Positions 1-8,148 are shown, counted from the first letter of the stretch. The stretch is DNA of 64,000 bases from Lachnoclostridium edouardi (GCF_900240245.1 NZ_OESQ01000001.1:2365685-2429684), one strand, 5' to 3'. Notes: generated from the letters alone by a model not told the origin. Numbers and translations are program-made.

Positions 1-128
1 ATAAGCCCTTTAGGGCTTAGTAGGTAAATGATGTTGCGCTTGGCGAACCTATTTCGGAGAGTCTTTAGACTCCAGTGCCGGTAACAGACCCTTATAGGGT
101 CAAAGCAAGCCACCGGCTTAGCCGGTGG
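1..128 (+). mobile_element. Four-hairpin element, possible right end / omega-RNA-like end of an IS200/IS605-type element
   Basis: Four short perfect hairpins follow one another: TAAGCCCT/AGGGCTTA (2-19), GAGTCT/AGACTC (59-72), GACCC/GGGTC (87-101) and CCACCGGC/GCCGGTGG with loop TTA (110-128). No protein can be placed here. Successive hairpins ending in a strong subterminal hairpin are what the right ends of IS200/IS605 elements, with their tnpB-associated guide RNA, look like; the transposase gene would lie left of the window. This is inference from shape only. A terminated structured small RNA is the alternative, although the last hairpin is followed by only a short T-rich stretch. Confidence 0.35.
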
Positions 129-130
129 TC

Positions 131-160
131 TTGACTTATTATTTGCAGCAGACTTATAAA
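131..160 (+). promoter_or_regulatory. Promoter of the MATE gene
   Basis: TTGACT (131-136), an 18-bp spacer and TATAAA (155-160) lie about 45 bp upstream of the MATE start. The -35 box begins two bases after the CCGGTGG hairpin arm, so the preceding element directly abuts this promoter. Confidence 0.5.
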
Positions 161-201
161 TAGCTGTACATCAAAAAAAATACAGAAAAGGGGAAAGAGA
201 A

Positions 202-1605
202 GTGAGTGGAGAACAAGTAGAGAAAAGGGAAGAGAGACAGGAAAATAAAATGGGTGTGATGCCGGTGAACCGTTTGCTGATTACCATGGCTCTTCCTATG
301 ATTGTGTCTATGATTGTCCAGGCATTGTATAATATTGTGGACAGTATGTTTGTGTCCCAAATCAGTGAAAACGCTTTGACCGCAGTATCTTTGGCGTTTC
401 CTGTACAAAACCTGATGATCGCTGTAGGAGCAGGTACAGGGGTAGGTATTAACGCCATTTTATCTAGAAGTCTTGGGGAGAGAAAGTTTGAGACAGCCAA
501 TCAGATTGCGGAAAACGGCATATTTTTAGGGTTTCTCAGCTATTTGGCTTTTTTAGTAATCGGAGTAGCCGGTTCCAGAATCTTTTTTTCCATGCAGACA
601 AAAAATGAAGAAATTATTGAGTATGGAATAGAGTATATGATGATCTGCTGCGCCTGTTCTATTGGATTTTTTATGCAGATTACCTTTGAAAGATTGCTGC
701 AGTCTACAGGAAAGACCTTTTATACTATGATCACCCAGGGAACAGGGGCGATTATTAACATTATTTTAGACCCAATTTTGATTTTTGGATATTTTAATAT
801 GCCTAAAATGGGAGTGGCAGGAGCTGCCGCCGCCACAGTAATCGGGCAGATCATAGCGGCTATGCTGGCGATTTACTTTAATTTGACGAAAAACAAAGAT
901 ATTACATTAAAAATAAGCCAGTTCAGACCTTCCGGATATATTATTAAGTCCATATATGCTGTAGGAGTTCCTTCCATTATCATGTCCTCTATTGGCTCTG
1001 TGATGACATTTGGAATGAACAAAATTTTAATTTCCTTTACTTCTACAGCTACGGCAGTATTTGGAGTTTACTTTAAGCTGCAAAGCTTTATTTTCATGCC
1101 TGTATTTGGTCTAAATAACGGTATGGTTCCCATTGTGTCTTATAATTACGGAGCAGGTAAAGAGAAGAGAATTGTAAAGACCATTAAACTTAGCGTGGCC
1201 TACGCTACAGGAATGATGTTAATTGGCGTTTTAGTATTCTGGGGCTTTACCCCTCAATTACTGGGGATTTTTAATGCCTCAGAGTCTATGCTGGAGATTG
1301 GAGTGCCGGCTTTAAGACATATTAGTATAAGCTTTTTGATGGCAGGATTTAATATTATTATTTTATCAGTTTGTCAAGCCTTAGGCCATGGACTGCTAAG
1401 CCTTTCTGTGTCGGCAGTAAGACAGCTGGTGTTCCTTCTGCCATGCGCTTTTATACTTTCCAGAACAGCAGGCTTGTCAGCTGTGTGGTGGGCGTTTCCA
1501 TTTGCAGAGGTTTTCGCCTTGTGTATGAGCGCCAATTTTATGAGATATATTTATAAAAAGGAAATAAGTCCTTTAAAAGAAAGGGAGAACCTTCCTTATT
1601 CATAA
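202..1605 (+). CDS. MATE family efflux transporter
   Basis: A 467-residue integral membrane protein of the multidrug and toxin extrusion (MATE) family, expected to export organic cations or drugs in exchange for Na+ or H+. It shows the family pattern of two homologous six-helix halves (about residues 20-215 and 240-450), with MALPMIVSMIVQALYNIVDS near the start and NYGAG in the second half. The length is normal for MATE proteins. The GTG at 202 follows a GGGGAAAGAGA purine run; an ATG at 250 would lose the charged N-terminus but keep the first helix. It appears monocistronic, with its own promoter and a terminator hairpin directly behind. The substrate cannot be told from sequence. Confidence 0.9.
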   Translation: MSGEQVEKREERQENKMGVMPVNRLLITMALPMIVSMIVQALYNIVDSMFVSQISENALTAVSLAFPVQNLMIAVGAGTGVGINAILSRSLGERKFETANQIAENGIFLGFLSYLAFLVIGVAGSRIFFSMQTKNEEIIEYGIEYMMICCACSIGFFMQITFERLLQSTGKTFYTMITQGTGAIINIILDPILIFGYFNMPKMGVAGAAAATVIGQIIAAMLAIYFNLTKNKDITLKISQFRPSGYIIKSIYAVGVPSIIMSSIGSVMTFGMNKILISFTSTATAVFGVYFKLQSFIFMPVFGLNNGMVPIVSYNYGAGKEKRIVKTIKLSVAYATGMMLIGVLVFWGFTPQLLGIFNASESMLEIGVPALRHISISFLMAGFNIIILSVCQALGHGLLSLSVSAVRQLVFLLPCAFILSRTAGLSAVWWAFPFAEVFALCMSANFMRYIYKKEISPLKERENLPYS

Positions 1606-1625
1606 TAGTGGTGTCTAATTTCAGG

Positions 1626-1673
1626 GTCCGCTCATAGCATATACAAAAGATATGCTGGGAGCGGACATTTTTT
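1626..1673 (+). terminator. Intrinsic terminator of the MATE gene, overlapping the next gene's RBS
   Basis: The arms GTCCGCTC (1626-1633) and GAGCGGAC (1659-1666), with an inner AGCATAT/ATATGCT pairing, are followed by a run of six T. The 3' arm contains the only GGGAG that can serve the TTG start at 1672. Confidence 0.75.
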
Positions 1674-2769
1674 GATTACAATAAGTTTATGTATGATTGT
1701 AAAAAATGAAGAGGGAGTGCTGGAAAGATGCCTGGAATCTGCTAAAGAGTTTGCAGATGAAATTATTATTGTAGATACTGGGTCGGATGATAAAACAATA
1801 GAGATTGCAGGAAAATATACAGAGAAGGTGTACCGATTTCAATGGAGAGATGATTTTTCTGCGGCAAGGAATTATTCTTTTTCCAGGGCTGAAATGGATT
1901 ACTGTATGTGGCTGGATGCAGATGACGTAGTAACAGAGGAAAACAAAAGGAAATTGCTGGAGCTGAAAAAATCTATGAATCCTTCTGTAGATGTGGTGAT
2001 GGCAAAATATGCAGTTTCTGAGGATAAAAAAGGAAACCCTCTTTTCTCATATTACAGGGAAAGGCTGGTGAAAAATAAGAAAGGTTTTTTGTGGAAAGGA
2101 AAGGTACATGAGGCCATTGCCCCGTCAGGGAATGTGATTTATTCAGATATTACTATTCACCACAGAAAAATAGGGCAGGGAGATACAGACAGAAATTTAA
2201 GAATTTATGAGGGGATGATTGCAGCCGGGGAGTTTATGGATGAAAGAAGCTGGTTCTACTATGGACGAGAGCTGTTTTACCATGGAAAGTATGAAAAAGC
2301 AGTCCAGATATTTGAAAAATTTTTAGAAGGTAACGGATGGGTGGAAAATAAAATTGAGGCCTGCTTAAATATGGCGGAATGCTTTAAAAATATGGGGGAG
2401 GGGGAGAAGGAACTGAAGGCGTTGTTTCAAAGCTTTTTGTTTGCCCCGCCCAGGGGGGAGGTATGCTTTGCTGCTGGAAGATATTTTCAGGAGCAGGAGA
2501 GATGGGAGGAAGCTATATTTTGGTTTGAATCAGCTTTAAGAGTTAAGGCCCCCAGTGAAGCAGGAGGTTTTATCAGGTGGGACTGTTACGGCTATTTGCC
2601 GGAAATCAACTTATGTGTTTGTTATGACAAGCTGGGAGACAGAGAAAAGGCATATGAATATCACTTAAAATCAAAGGCAAGGAAACCAGAAGCAAAAGAG
2701 GTGGAGTGGAATGAAAAATATTTTAATAGAGAAAAAAGGACGAACCAAACTTGTTCTGCCCACATATGA
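1672..2769 (+). CDS. Family 2 glycosyltransferase with C-terminal TPR-like repeats
   Basis: The 365-residue protein opens with ISLCMIVKNEE, the classic start of GT-A fold family 2 transferases. A VDTGSDD loop (about 35-41) and the LDADD metal/nucleotide-binding motif (81-85) complete the catalytic half. Residues about 200-340 form helical repeats of TPR type (YYGRELFYHGKYEKAVQIFE, then similar units). No signal peptide or membrane span is visible, so it should be cytosolic. It lies 72 bp upstream of a collagen-like protein whose Thr-rich GATGAT triplets would be natural O-glycosylation sites, so that protein is the likely acceptor (inference). The start is TTG at 1672, inside the terminator T-run of the previous gene; ATG 1693 would remove the first beta strand. 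Confidence 0.85.
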   Translation: MITISLCMIVKNEEGVLERCLESAKEFADEIIIVDTGSDDKTIEIAGKYTEKVYRFQWRDDFSAARNYSFSRAEMDYCMWLDADDVVTEENKRKLLELKKSMNPSVDVVMAKYAVSEDKKGNPLFSYYRERLVKNKKGFLWKGKVHEAIAPSGNVIYSDITIHHRKIGQGDTDRNLRIYEGMIAAGEFMDERSWFYYGRELFYHGKYEKAVQIFEKFLEGNGWVENKIEACLNMAECFKNMGEGEKELKALFQSFLFAPPRGEVCFAAGRYFQEQERWEEAIFWFESALRVKAPSEAGGFIRWDCYGYLPEINLCVCYDKLGDREKAYEYHLKSKARKPEAKEVEWNEKYFNREKRTNQTCSAHI

Positions 2770-2841
2770 TATATTAAACCGGCAGGAAAGCAAAGCAATA
2801 TGTTTTGAAAACCTGCTGGAATAATAAAAAGGAGTGATTTT

Positions 2842-4068
2842 ATGTGTTGTAATTCTATAGATAATAGTTGTGGATGTAATCGTGCTTATCCAATTGGAAG
2901 CTGCTGCTCATGCAGACCTTACCCCCAAAGGCCATGCTGCTGCAGAGGTCCTCAAGGTCCAATGGGGCCGATGGGACCAATGGGGCCAATGGGACCGATG
3001 GGACCAATGGGGCCAACCGGACCAATGGGATTTATGGGACCAACAGGACCGATGGGACCAATGGGACTTCAGGGACCGACAGGACCGATGGGACCAATGG
3101 GACTTCAGGGCCCAATAGGCCCAACAGGACCAACAGGTCCAATGGGACCTGGATTAAGCGACGCAGGCCCATTTAACCCTGCGATTCCTTATCTGGAAGG
3201 CGACCTTGTATATTACAATGGTTCACTGTACAGAGCGAACAGAAACTATCCTGAAGGAGTTCCCGGAACATCTAATGATTATGATTTAGTAACAGCAGCA
3301 GGTCCAACAGGAGCCACCGGAGCTACAGGCCCACAGGGTCCACAGGGTCCGGCGGGAGCAGCAGGAGCTACAGGAGCCACAGGCCCACAGGGTTCTCAAG
3401 GCATTCAGGGTCCGGAAGGTCCCCAGGGAGCCCAGGGCCCGGCAGGAGCAGCAGGAGCCACCGGGGCTACAGGTCCGGAAGGTCCCCAGGGAGCTGAGGG
3501 CCCGGCAGGAGCAGCAGGAGCCACCGGAGCTACAGGTCCAGAAGGCCCCCAGGGAGCTCAGGGCCCGGCGGGAGCGGCAGGAGCTACGGGAGCCACTGGA
3601 GCCACCGGAGCTACAGGTCCAACTGGACCAACAGGTCCTTCCGGCGCAATTCCGTTTAATGTACTTTATGCTGTGAATGCTGCCGACCAGACACCAGCCG
3701 GTGCCAATGACGCTTTAACTTTTGCCACCACACAGGTGGAGGAAGGTACTGCTATTACCCATTCAGCAGGTACAGGAACATTTACATTAACAGAAAACGG
3801 AACTTACCAGGTTATTTACAATACAGTAGTTTCAGACGCAACTGGTACTAGGCCTCCAGTAAGTGTAGGAGTAACATTACAAAATAATGGTACCCCTATT
3901 ACAGGCACAGATTCTACTGCCACAATTACAGCGACCAACGATACTGCCACATTAAGCGGCAATACAGTTGTACAGGTAACTGCGGCTCCTGTAACTATTA
4001 CACTGAATACTGACAATACAAACGGAGAATTCTCCAATACAGCAATTTCTATTAGAAAATTAGACTAA
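2842..4068 (+). CDS. Collagen-like BclA-type surface glycoprotein
   Basis: A 408-residue protein. Residues 1-35 are cysteine-rich ([12 protein letters not shown] and [14 protein letters not shown]) and carry no classical signal peptide. About 36-102 is a (Gly-Pro-Met/Thr)n collagen stretch. About 105-150 resembles a small chitin-binding-like module ([16 protein letters not shown]). About 153-270 is a second Gly-X-Y block rich in GATGAT. Residues 272-408 match the beta-rich C-terminal trimerisation domain of BclA-like exosporium proteins ([14 protein letters not shown]). The build suggests a spore-surface or exosporium filament protein anchored by the Cys-rich head, but no sporulation promoter was recognised. 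The RBS AAGGAG is well placed. The neighbouring glycosyltransferase probably modifies it. Confidence 0.85.
   Translation: MCCNSIDNSCGCNRAYPIGSCCSCRPYPQRPCCCRGPQGPMGPMGPMGPMGPMGPMGPTGPMGFMGPTGPMGPMGLQGPTGPMGPMGLQGPIGPTGPTGPMGPGLSDAGPFNPAIPYLEGDLVYYNGSLYRANRNYPEGVPGTSNDYDLVTAAGPTGATGATGPQGPQGPAGAAGATGATGPQGSQGIQGPEGPQGAQGPAGAAGATGATGPEGPQGAEGPAGAAGATGATGPEGPQGAQGPAGAAGATGATGATGATGPTGPTGPSGAIPFNVLYAVNAADQTPAGANDALTFATTQVEEGTAITHSAGTGTFTLTENGTYQVIYNTVVSDATGTRPPVSVGVTLQNNGTPITGTDSTATITATNDTATLSGNTVVQVTAAPVTITLNTDNTNGEFSNTAISIRKLD
3409..3597 (+). repeat. Three 63-bp tandem repeats inside the collagen-like gene
   Basis: Near-identical 63-bp units start at 3409, 3472 and 3535, each encoding a 21-residue Gly-X-Y module ([20 protein letters not shown] plus one residue). 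They differ by a few silent or single-residue changes, so copy number is likely to vary by slippage or recombination without loss of frame. Confidence 0.85.
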
Positions 4069-4108
4069 ATATTAAATTAAAAACAGAAAACAGGTAGATA
4101 ATAACAGG

Positions 4109-4136
4109 GGAGCGCTGCATTTGCGGCGCTCTCCAA
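4109..4136 (+). terminator. Hairpin terminator after the collagen-like gene
   Basis: GAGCGC (4110-4115) pairs with GCGCTC (4126-4131), extended by flanking GG/CC and an inner GCA/TGC. The T-run that follows is short, so it may terminate weakly. Confidence 0.5.
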
Positions 4137-4146
4137 TTTGTTGTAG

Positions 4147-4176
4147 TTGACATGACTTTACAGAGAAGATTATGAT
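4147..4176 (+). promoter_or_regulatory. Promoter of the BglG/LicR-type regulator gene
   Basis: A perfect TTGACA (4147-4152), an 18-bp spacer and TATGAT (4171-4176), about 70 bp upstream of the ATG. Confidence 0.6.
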
Positions 4177-4245
4177 AGAGTAGATGGAAAAAATATTTTT
4201 TTATTAAAGATTAAATTAGAACTGGAAGGTAAGCGGTGACAGAAT

Positions 4246-5760
4246 ATGAGACGAGACGGAAAAGAATTTTTAGAAGTTTTTTTAGACGGCAGCTATGTAA
4301 CAGCAGGAGAAATTGCTGAAAAGTTTCATGTCAGCCCTAAAACTGTCAGGTTGAGGATTAAAGAGCTAAATGAAATAGGAAAAAATCATGGTTTTGTAAT
4401 TATATCTAAGCCCAGGTTTGGATATCGGCTGGAAAATATAAATGAAAAGGCGGCTGAAAATTTTTATAAAAGCCAGAGGCAAAAAGAAGATAAAATTCCG
4501 GAATCTGCAGAAGAAAGAACAGATTTTCTGCTGGCATATTTAATCTCACATAAAACCTATATAAAAATAGATCAGCTTTGTGAATTTTTGTATGTCTCCA
4601 GAGCTACTTTGCAGATTTCCATTAAACAAACGGAACAGATTGTAAATCAGTACGGTATTGTTATAGAGAGAAGGCCTAACTTCGGTTTAAGAATGAAAGG
4701 GGCGGAGTTTGATTTCCGCAGATGCATTGGAGATTATTTTGTCAGAAGAAATCTGTTTTCTGATTTAGATGAAAACAGAAAGGGAAAGGAACTGAAAAGC
4801 CTGGGAGACATGGCTCTTTCCCTGATGAAGGAATATGATATCCATATGGCGGAAACATCCTTTGACATATTTATTCACCATGTATATATTGCTTTAAAGA
4901 GAATTAGATCAGGTTTTTTTACAGAATTATTAGATCAGGAAAATATAAGCCTGAGCCAGGAGGAGTGGAGTTTTATTTGGAGATTTACTGAGACCCTGGC
5001 GCAGGTGTGGAATGTAAAAATAGAAGAGAATGAGAAAAATTATATTGCCTTATATCTGGCGGGAAAAAGAACTATAGAGCTGGAGCAGGCGCAGGATCAA
5101 AATTTTGTAGTGGGAGAAGAGATTGGACAGCTGGCAGATTTGATTCTTAATGTGCTTCTAGACGAATTTAATGTGGATTTAAGAGGAGATTTTCATATTA
5201 GAATGATGCTTAGCTCCCATCTGGTGCCGCTGGCCATACGGATTCAGTATGGAATATCCAATGTAAGTCAGATTCTGGAGGAAGTAAAAAAGAATTATGC
5301 CTTTCCCTACACAATGGCTGTAAGAACAGGGGAGATTCTGGAAGAAAAATTTAAAAAAGAAATATCCCCGGATGAAGTCAGCTATTTTGCAGTGATATAC
5401 GCTTTGGCCCTGGAGGAGATGAAAGGGAAAACCAGAAAAAAATCAAATATTCTTATTGTATGTAATTCTGGAAAGGGCAGCTCCAGACTGCTGCTTTATA
5501 AGTACAGAGAAGAATTCGGGGAGTATTTAAATAAAATTTACATTTGCGATATGGTGGGGCTGAACACCTTTGATTTTTCTAAAGTAGATTATGTATTTAC
5601 TACAATCCCCATAAGCAGGCCGATACCAGTGCCTATTGTGGAGGTAGGCTTATTTCTTAGAAACCAGAGATCTGGTGCAGGTGAAAAATACCTTAAAAAG
5701 CAGCAGAAAGGCATATTTATCCCATATATACAGGCCAGAGCGTTTCTTTACAGAGATTAA
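4246..5760 (+). CDS. BglG/LicR-type PRD-containing transcriptional regulator, EIIA domain split off by apparent frameshift
   Basis: A 504-residue PTS-controlled regulator. Domains in order: an HTH_11-type helix-turn-helix (about 1-60, ITAEKFHVSPKTV-like), an Mga/second HTH region (about 95-155), PRD1 (about 190-290, with His in IHHVYIALKRI), PRD2 (about 305-400, SSHLVPLA and the FAVIYALALEE end) and an EIIB-like domain (about 405-490) with the phosphocysteine loop CNSGKGSSRLL. Family members of this architecture continue into an EIIA domain. Here that domain sits in the +1 frame (5675-6145), so the gene seems to carry a one-base insertion near 5700-5740, or the two parts are made separately. 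No PTS transporter gene is adjacent. Confidence 0.8.
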   Translation: MRRDGKEFLEVFLDGSYVTAGEIAEKFHVSPKTVRLRIKELNEIGKNHGFVIISKPRFGYRLENINEKAAENFYKSQRQKEDKIPESAEERTDFLLAYLISHKTYIKIDQLCEFLYVSRATLQISIKQTEQIVNQYGIVIERRPNFGLRMKGAEFDFRRCIGDYFVRRNLFSDLDENRKGKELKSLGDMALSLMKEYDIHMAETSFDIFIHHVYIALKRIRSGFFTELLDQENISLSQEEWSFIWRFTETLAQVWNVKIEENEKNYIALYLAGKRTIELEQAQDQNFVVGEEIGQLADLILNVLLDEFNVDLRGDFHIRMMLSSHLVPLAIRIQYGISNVSQILEEVKKNYAFPYTMAVRTGEILEEKFKKEISPDEVSYFAVIYALALEEMKGKTRKKSNILIVCNSGKGSSRLLLYKYREEFGEYLNKIYICDMVGLNTFDFSKVDYVFTTIPISRPIPVPIVEVGLFLRNQRSGAGEKYLKKQQKGIFIPYIQARAFLYRD

Positions 5761-6145
5761 AGGGACAAGCAAGGAGGAGGTTCTAGAGAATCTTTGTATT
5801 GCCATAGGAAAAAGAGAGAAACTGCCAGAAGGGTTTTTAGAGTCGGTTTTAATCAGAGAAGGGCTGGGACAAACAGATTTTGGAAATCATGTGGCAATGC
5901 CCCACCCTCATAAACTTTTGGCGGAAGAAACAAAGGTATTTGTAGCTGTTTTGAAGCAGCCTGTTTTTTGGACTAAAAATACAGTTCAGGCAGTATTTCT
6001 GGCTTCTATAGGGAACAGGCAGGATGAGTGCCTGCCTCATTTTTACGAGGCCACTGCAAGAGCGATGCAGAGCAGAGAAGGAATGGAAAGGCTGATTAAG
6101 GAGAAAACCTTTAAAGTTCTTATGGATATTTTAGATAAAGGTTAA
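5675..6145 (+). CDS. PTS EIIA-type domain, detached 3' part of the LicR-type regulator
   Basis: The open frame codes for 156 residues, of which about 25-156 form a fructose/mannitol-type EIIA domain. The region starts with the typical RPERFFTEIKGTSKEEVL helix and contains the phosphohistidine site NHVAMPHPHK. The first 20 or so residues lie in the region overlapping the upstream gene and look like out-of-frame noise. There is no ribosome binding site for a separate start, and the EIIB-EIIA order matches single-chain LicR/MtlR proteins. I therefore read it as the continuation of the upstream gene after a frameshift near 5720. A sequencing or assembly error would explain it equally well. Confidence 0.7.
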   Translation: MQVKNTLKSSRKAYLSHIYRPERFFTEIKGTSKEEVLENLCIAIGKREKLPEGFLESVLIREGLGQTDFGNHVAMPHPHKLLAEETKVFVAVLKQPVFWTKNTVQAVFLASIGNRQDECLPHFYEATARAMQSREGMERLIKEKTFKVLMDILDKG

Positions 6146-6152
6146 TTACACT

Positions 6153-6192
6153 ATACCACATAGAATTTACCACATTCTATGTGGTATTTTTT
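6153..6192 (+). terminator. Strong intrinsic terminator after the EIIA segment
   Basis: A perfect 14-bp stem ATACCACATAGAAT (6153-6166) / ATTCTATGTGGTAT (6174-6187) is followed by six T. The outer TTAATTAC (6142-6149) can also pair with GTAATTAA (6199-6206). Confidence 0.9.
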
Positions 6193-6218
6193 CATGTGGT
6201 AATTAAATTTCAGCAAAT

Positions 6219-6260
6219 TATAATAAGGCTAAGAATATAAATCGCGATTTATTATGGAGG
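6219..6260 (+). promoter_or_regulatory. -10 box, 16-bp palindromic operator and RBS of the interrupted sugar operon
   Basis: TATAAT (6219-6224) is followed by the perfect palindrome ATAAATCGCGATTTAT (6237-6252) and GGAGG (6256-6260), seven bases before ATG 6268. A palindrome with a central CG is typical of LacI-family operators. No good -35 box is visible. The elements read as the control region of the sugar operon whose body resumes at 11038. Confidence 0.5.
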
Positions 6261-6267
6261 TTAAGTT

Positions 6268-6279
6268 ATGTCATATGAA
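6268..6279 (+). pseudogene. Possible 5' stub of the sugar ABC ATPase gene cut by the mobile island
   Basis: A well-spaced GGAGG and ATG open a frame reading MSYE before sequence that runs into the recombinase island. GguA/MmsA-type ATPases commonly begin MSxxILEM, and the ATPase at 11038 lacks exactly its first 20-odd residues, so this is plausibly its detached start. Only four codons are available, so the match is weak and the true break point is unknown. Confidence 0.3.
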
Positions 6280-6326
6280 TGTTTCTTATTAGGAATACAC
6301 ACTGTCAGAAAGGTATGTGGCGGGTA

Positions 6327-8012
6327 TCAGCCCGCCACAGCAGGGTTTTGAGTGGTGTTGATTTCAATGTACTCGGCAATCCGGCGGAGCTCGTCAGCAA
6401 ATTTGAATTTCACACTAATATTGCCGTTTTCGTAAACCTTGATATGGTCTACAAGCTCAATCAAAATTTCCCGGTTGAGTGTTTCAATGTTCTGGTACTT
6501 CATAAAGGCTACAAGAGCAGGATGCTCCTTATTTACACCGTTTGCCAGCTCCGCCCGTTCAGCGGTCAGCCGGGCCAGAATGTCCGAGAGGGATGCGGCC
6601 TGCCGCTCATAATCGGCTTTCATATCCCGGTAGTCCTGCTGGGTAATTTCCCCGTCTTTCCAGTCTTGATAAAGAGACTGCTTGTACCGGGTCACTTTTG
6701 CCAGTTCCCGCTCCTTGGCGGCTATCAGATCGTCCAGTCGGAAAGACTGGCTTTTTTTGATGGGGGCCGAATTGATCCGGGCGATAATCTCGGAGTAGGA
6801 AACCGCCAGATGTACCTGTTGCCGTACAGCGAACAGGACAGCGGCCTCCAGCCGCTCATGCTTGATAGAGTGCATGGTGCAGGCTGTCCGAGAACGGTTT
6901 TTGTAAGTAGAGCAAAGGTAACGGGTGCTTTGCCCGCTTGAGCTTCGGGTAACAGACTTTCCACAATCCGCACAGCGGAGGAAGCCGCTGAACAGGTGGA
7001 GCTCCTTTGTCCGGGGAGCCCGCCGGGTATCCCGCTTTAAGAGAGATTGCACCTTTTCAAAAGTCTCCCGCTCTATGATGGCCTTGTGAGTATCGGGAAC
7101 CCGTACCCATTCTTCCTCGGGCACTTCCTCGATCTGGTGTACCTTGTAGCTTTTCACCCGGCGGCGGCCCTGCACCAAATCCCCGGTATAAATCGGGTTT
7201 GTGAGAATAAGGGTTACGGCCTTATCGCCCCACAGGGGAGTGTCCGATGGTGAGCTCACAGGCAGGCCCTTTTCCTTGCGGTAGGTAGCCGGGCTCGGTA
7301 TACCGTGATCGTTCAAGTGATAGACGATAGACCGCCGAGCCCTGCCCTGCAAACACAGGTCATAAATGAGCTTGACTATTTCAGCCGCCTCGGGATCGAC
7401 AATCAACTGGTGCTTGTCTTTCGGGTCTTTCACATAGCCATAGGGAGCAAAGGAGCCGATATACTGCCCGTTGCGCCGCTTGTAGTCAAAGACCTGGCGG
7501 ATCTTCTTTGAGGTCTGGTAGCAGTATTGATCGTTCATTACATTCGTAATGGGGACGATAATGCTGGAAACGCTGTCCGGGTCACGGTAGCTGTCTACAT
7601 TCTCGGCAAGGCTGATAAAGCGGACGCCCATTTGAACAAACAGGTTGTCAATCAGACTGCCTGCATCGCTGTAATTTCTTGCGAAACGGGAAAGGTCTTT
7701 GACGATCACACAATTTATTTTGCCACTCATTACATCGGCAAGGAGCCGTTGGAAGTCCTCCCGGTTGGCGTCCGTCCCGGTGTGGCCGTCATCCACATAC
7801 TCTGCGATGCTTTCAAATTCGTCCTGATGCTTAAAGTAGAAATCCCCCAGCAGGTCACGCTGGTTTTTCACGCTGTTGCTGTCATCCTTGCCTTCTTTAA
7901 CTTTTTTCAAATCCTCTTTAGAAAGCCGGATGTATGCGCCCAGCCGCCAGCGGCGGACGGTATAAGAGGGAGAGAAACTCTGCTTAAATCCTCTGTTTTT
8001 TGTTCGTGCCAT
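6327..8012 (-). CDS. Large serine recombinase (TnpX/Tn4451-like recombinase family)
   Basis: A 561-residue site-specific DNA recombinase. The N-terminal resolvase domain (about 25-170) has the catalytic-serine strand YIRLSKED and the DLSRFARNY motif. A recombinase domain (about 195-300, FAPYGY) follows, then a zinc ribbon with CADCGKS and a second Cys pair (about 345-375), and a coiled coil (about 420-480, RELAKVTRYKQSLYQDWKDG). The length is typical for transposon or ICE recombinases of Clostridia. An RBS (AAAGAGG) precedes ATG 8012. The DNA is clearly GC-richer than the flanks, indicating transfer. Its 3' end lies about 50 bp from the left chromosomal junction, where such genes usually sit next to an att site. 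No cargo remains, so it is probably the remnant of a larger element. Confidence 0.9.
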   Translation of the reverse strand: MARTKNRGFKQSFSPSYTVRRWRLGAYIRLSKEDLKKVKEGKDDSNSVKNQRDLLGDFYFKHQDEFESIAEYVDDGHTGTDANREDFQRLLADVMSGKINCVIVKDLSRFARNYSDAGSLIDNLFVQMGVRFISLAENVDSYRDPDSVSSIIVPITNVMNDQYCYQTSKKIRQVFDYKRRNGQYIGSFAPYGYVKDPKDKHQLIVDPEAAEIVKLIYDLCLQGRARRSIVYHLNDHGIPSPATYRKEKGLPVSSPSDTPLWGDKAVTLILTNPIYTGDLVQGRRRVKSYKVHQIEEVPEEEWVRVPDTHKAIIERETFEKVQSLLKRDTRRAPRTKELHLFSGFLRCADCGKSVTRSSSGQSTRYLCSTYKNRSRTACTMHSIKHERLEAAVLFAVRQQVHLAVSYSEIIARINSAPIKKSQSFRLDDLIAAKERELAKVTRYKQSLYQDWKDGEITQQDYRDMKADYERQAASLSDILARLTAERAELANGVNKEHPALVAFMKYQNIETLNREILIELVDHIKVYENGNISVKFKFADELRRIAEYIEINTTQNPAVAG

Positions 8013-8148
8013 TGTTCCTCTTTCCCTATCACATTACATCTATATTATACCTCTGCCCGGGCGGGACAACAAGGATGCCTCCGCCTTGGGACACTTTGGT
8101 ATGCTCCCAATAAGGCAGACAAGAAAATAATATAAGGAGGGAGCATAG

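Noticed and set aside
2870..3176. Two extra open frames of 82 and 88 codons on the plus strand inside the collagen-like gene
   Set aside because: They are shifted readings of the GGACCAATG repeat and give low-complexity W/D/Q or T/N/G peptides. The collagen frame is clearly the real one.
3409..3597. Regular repeat that could suggest a CRISPR array
   Set aside because: Units are directly joined 63-mers without spacers, in frame and coding for Gly-X-Y triplets. No cas genes are present in the window.
7527..8135. 202-codon plus-strand frame over the recombinase gene
   Set aside because: It is the complement of the well-supported serine recombinase and has no domain or RBS of its own; long shadow frames are expected in GC-rich DNA.
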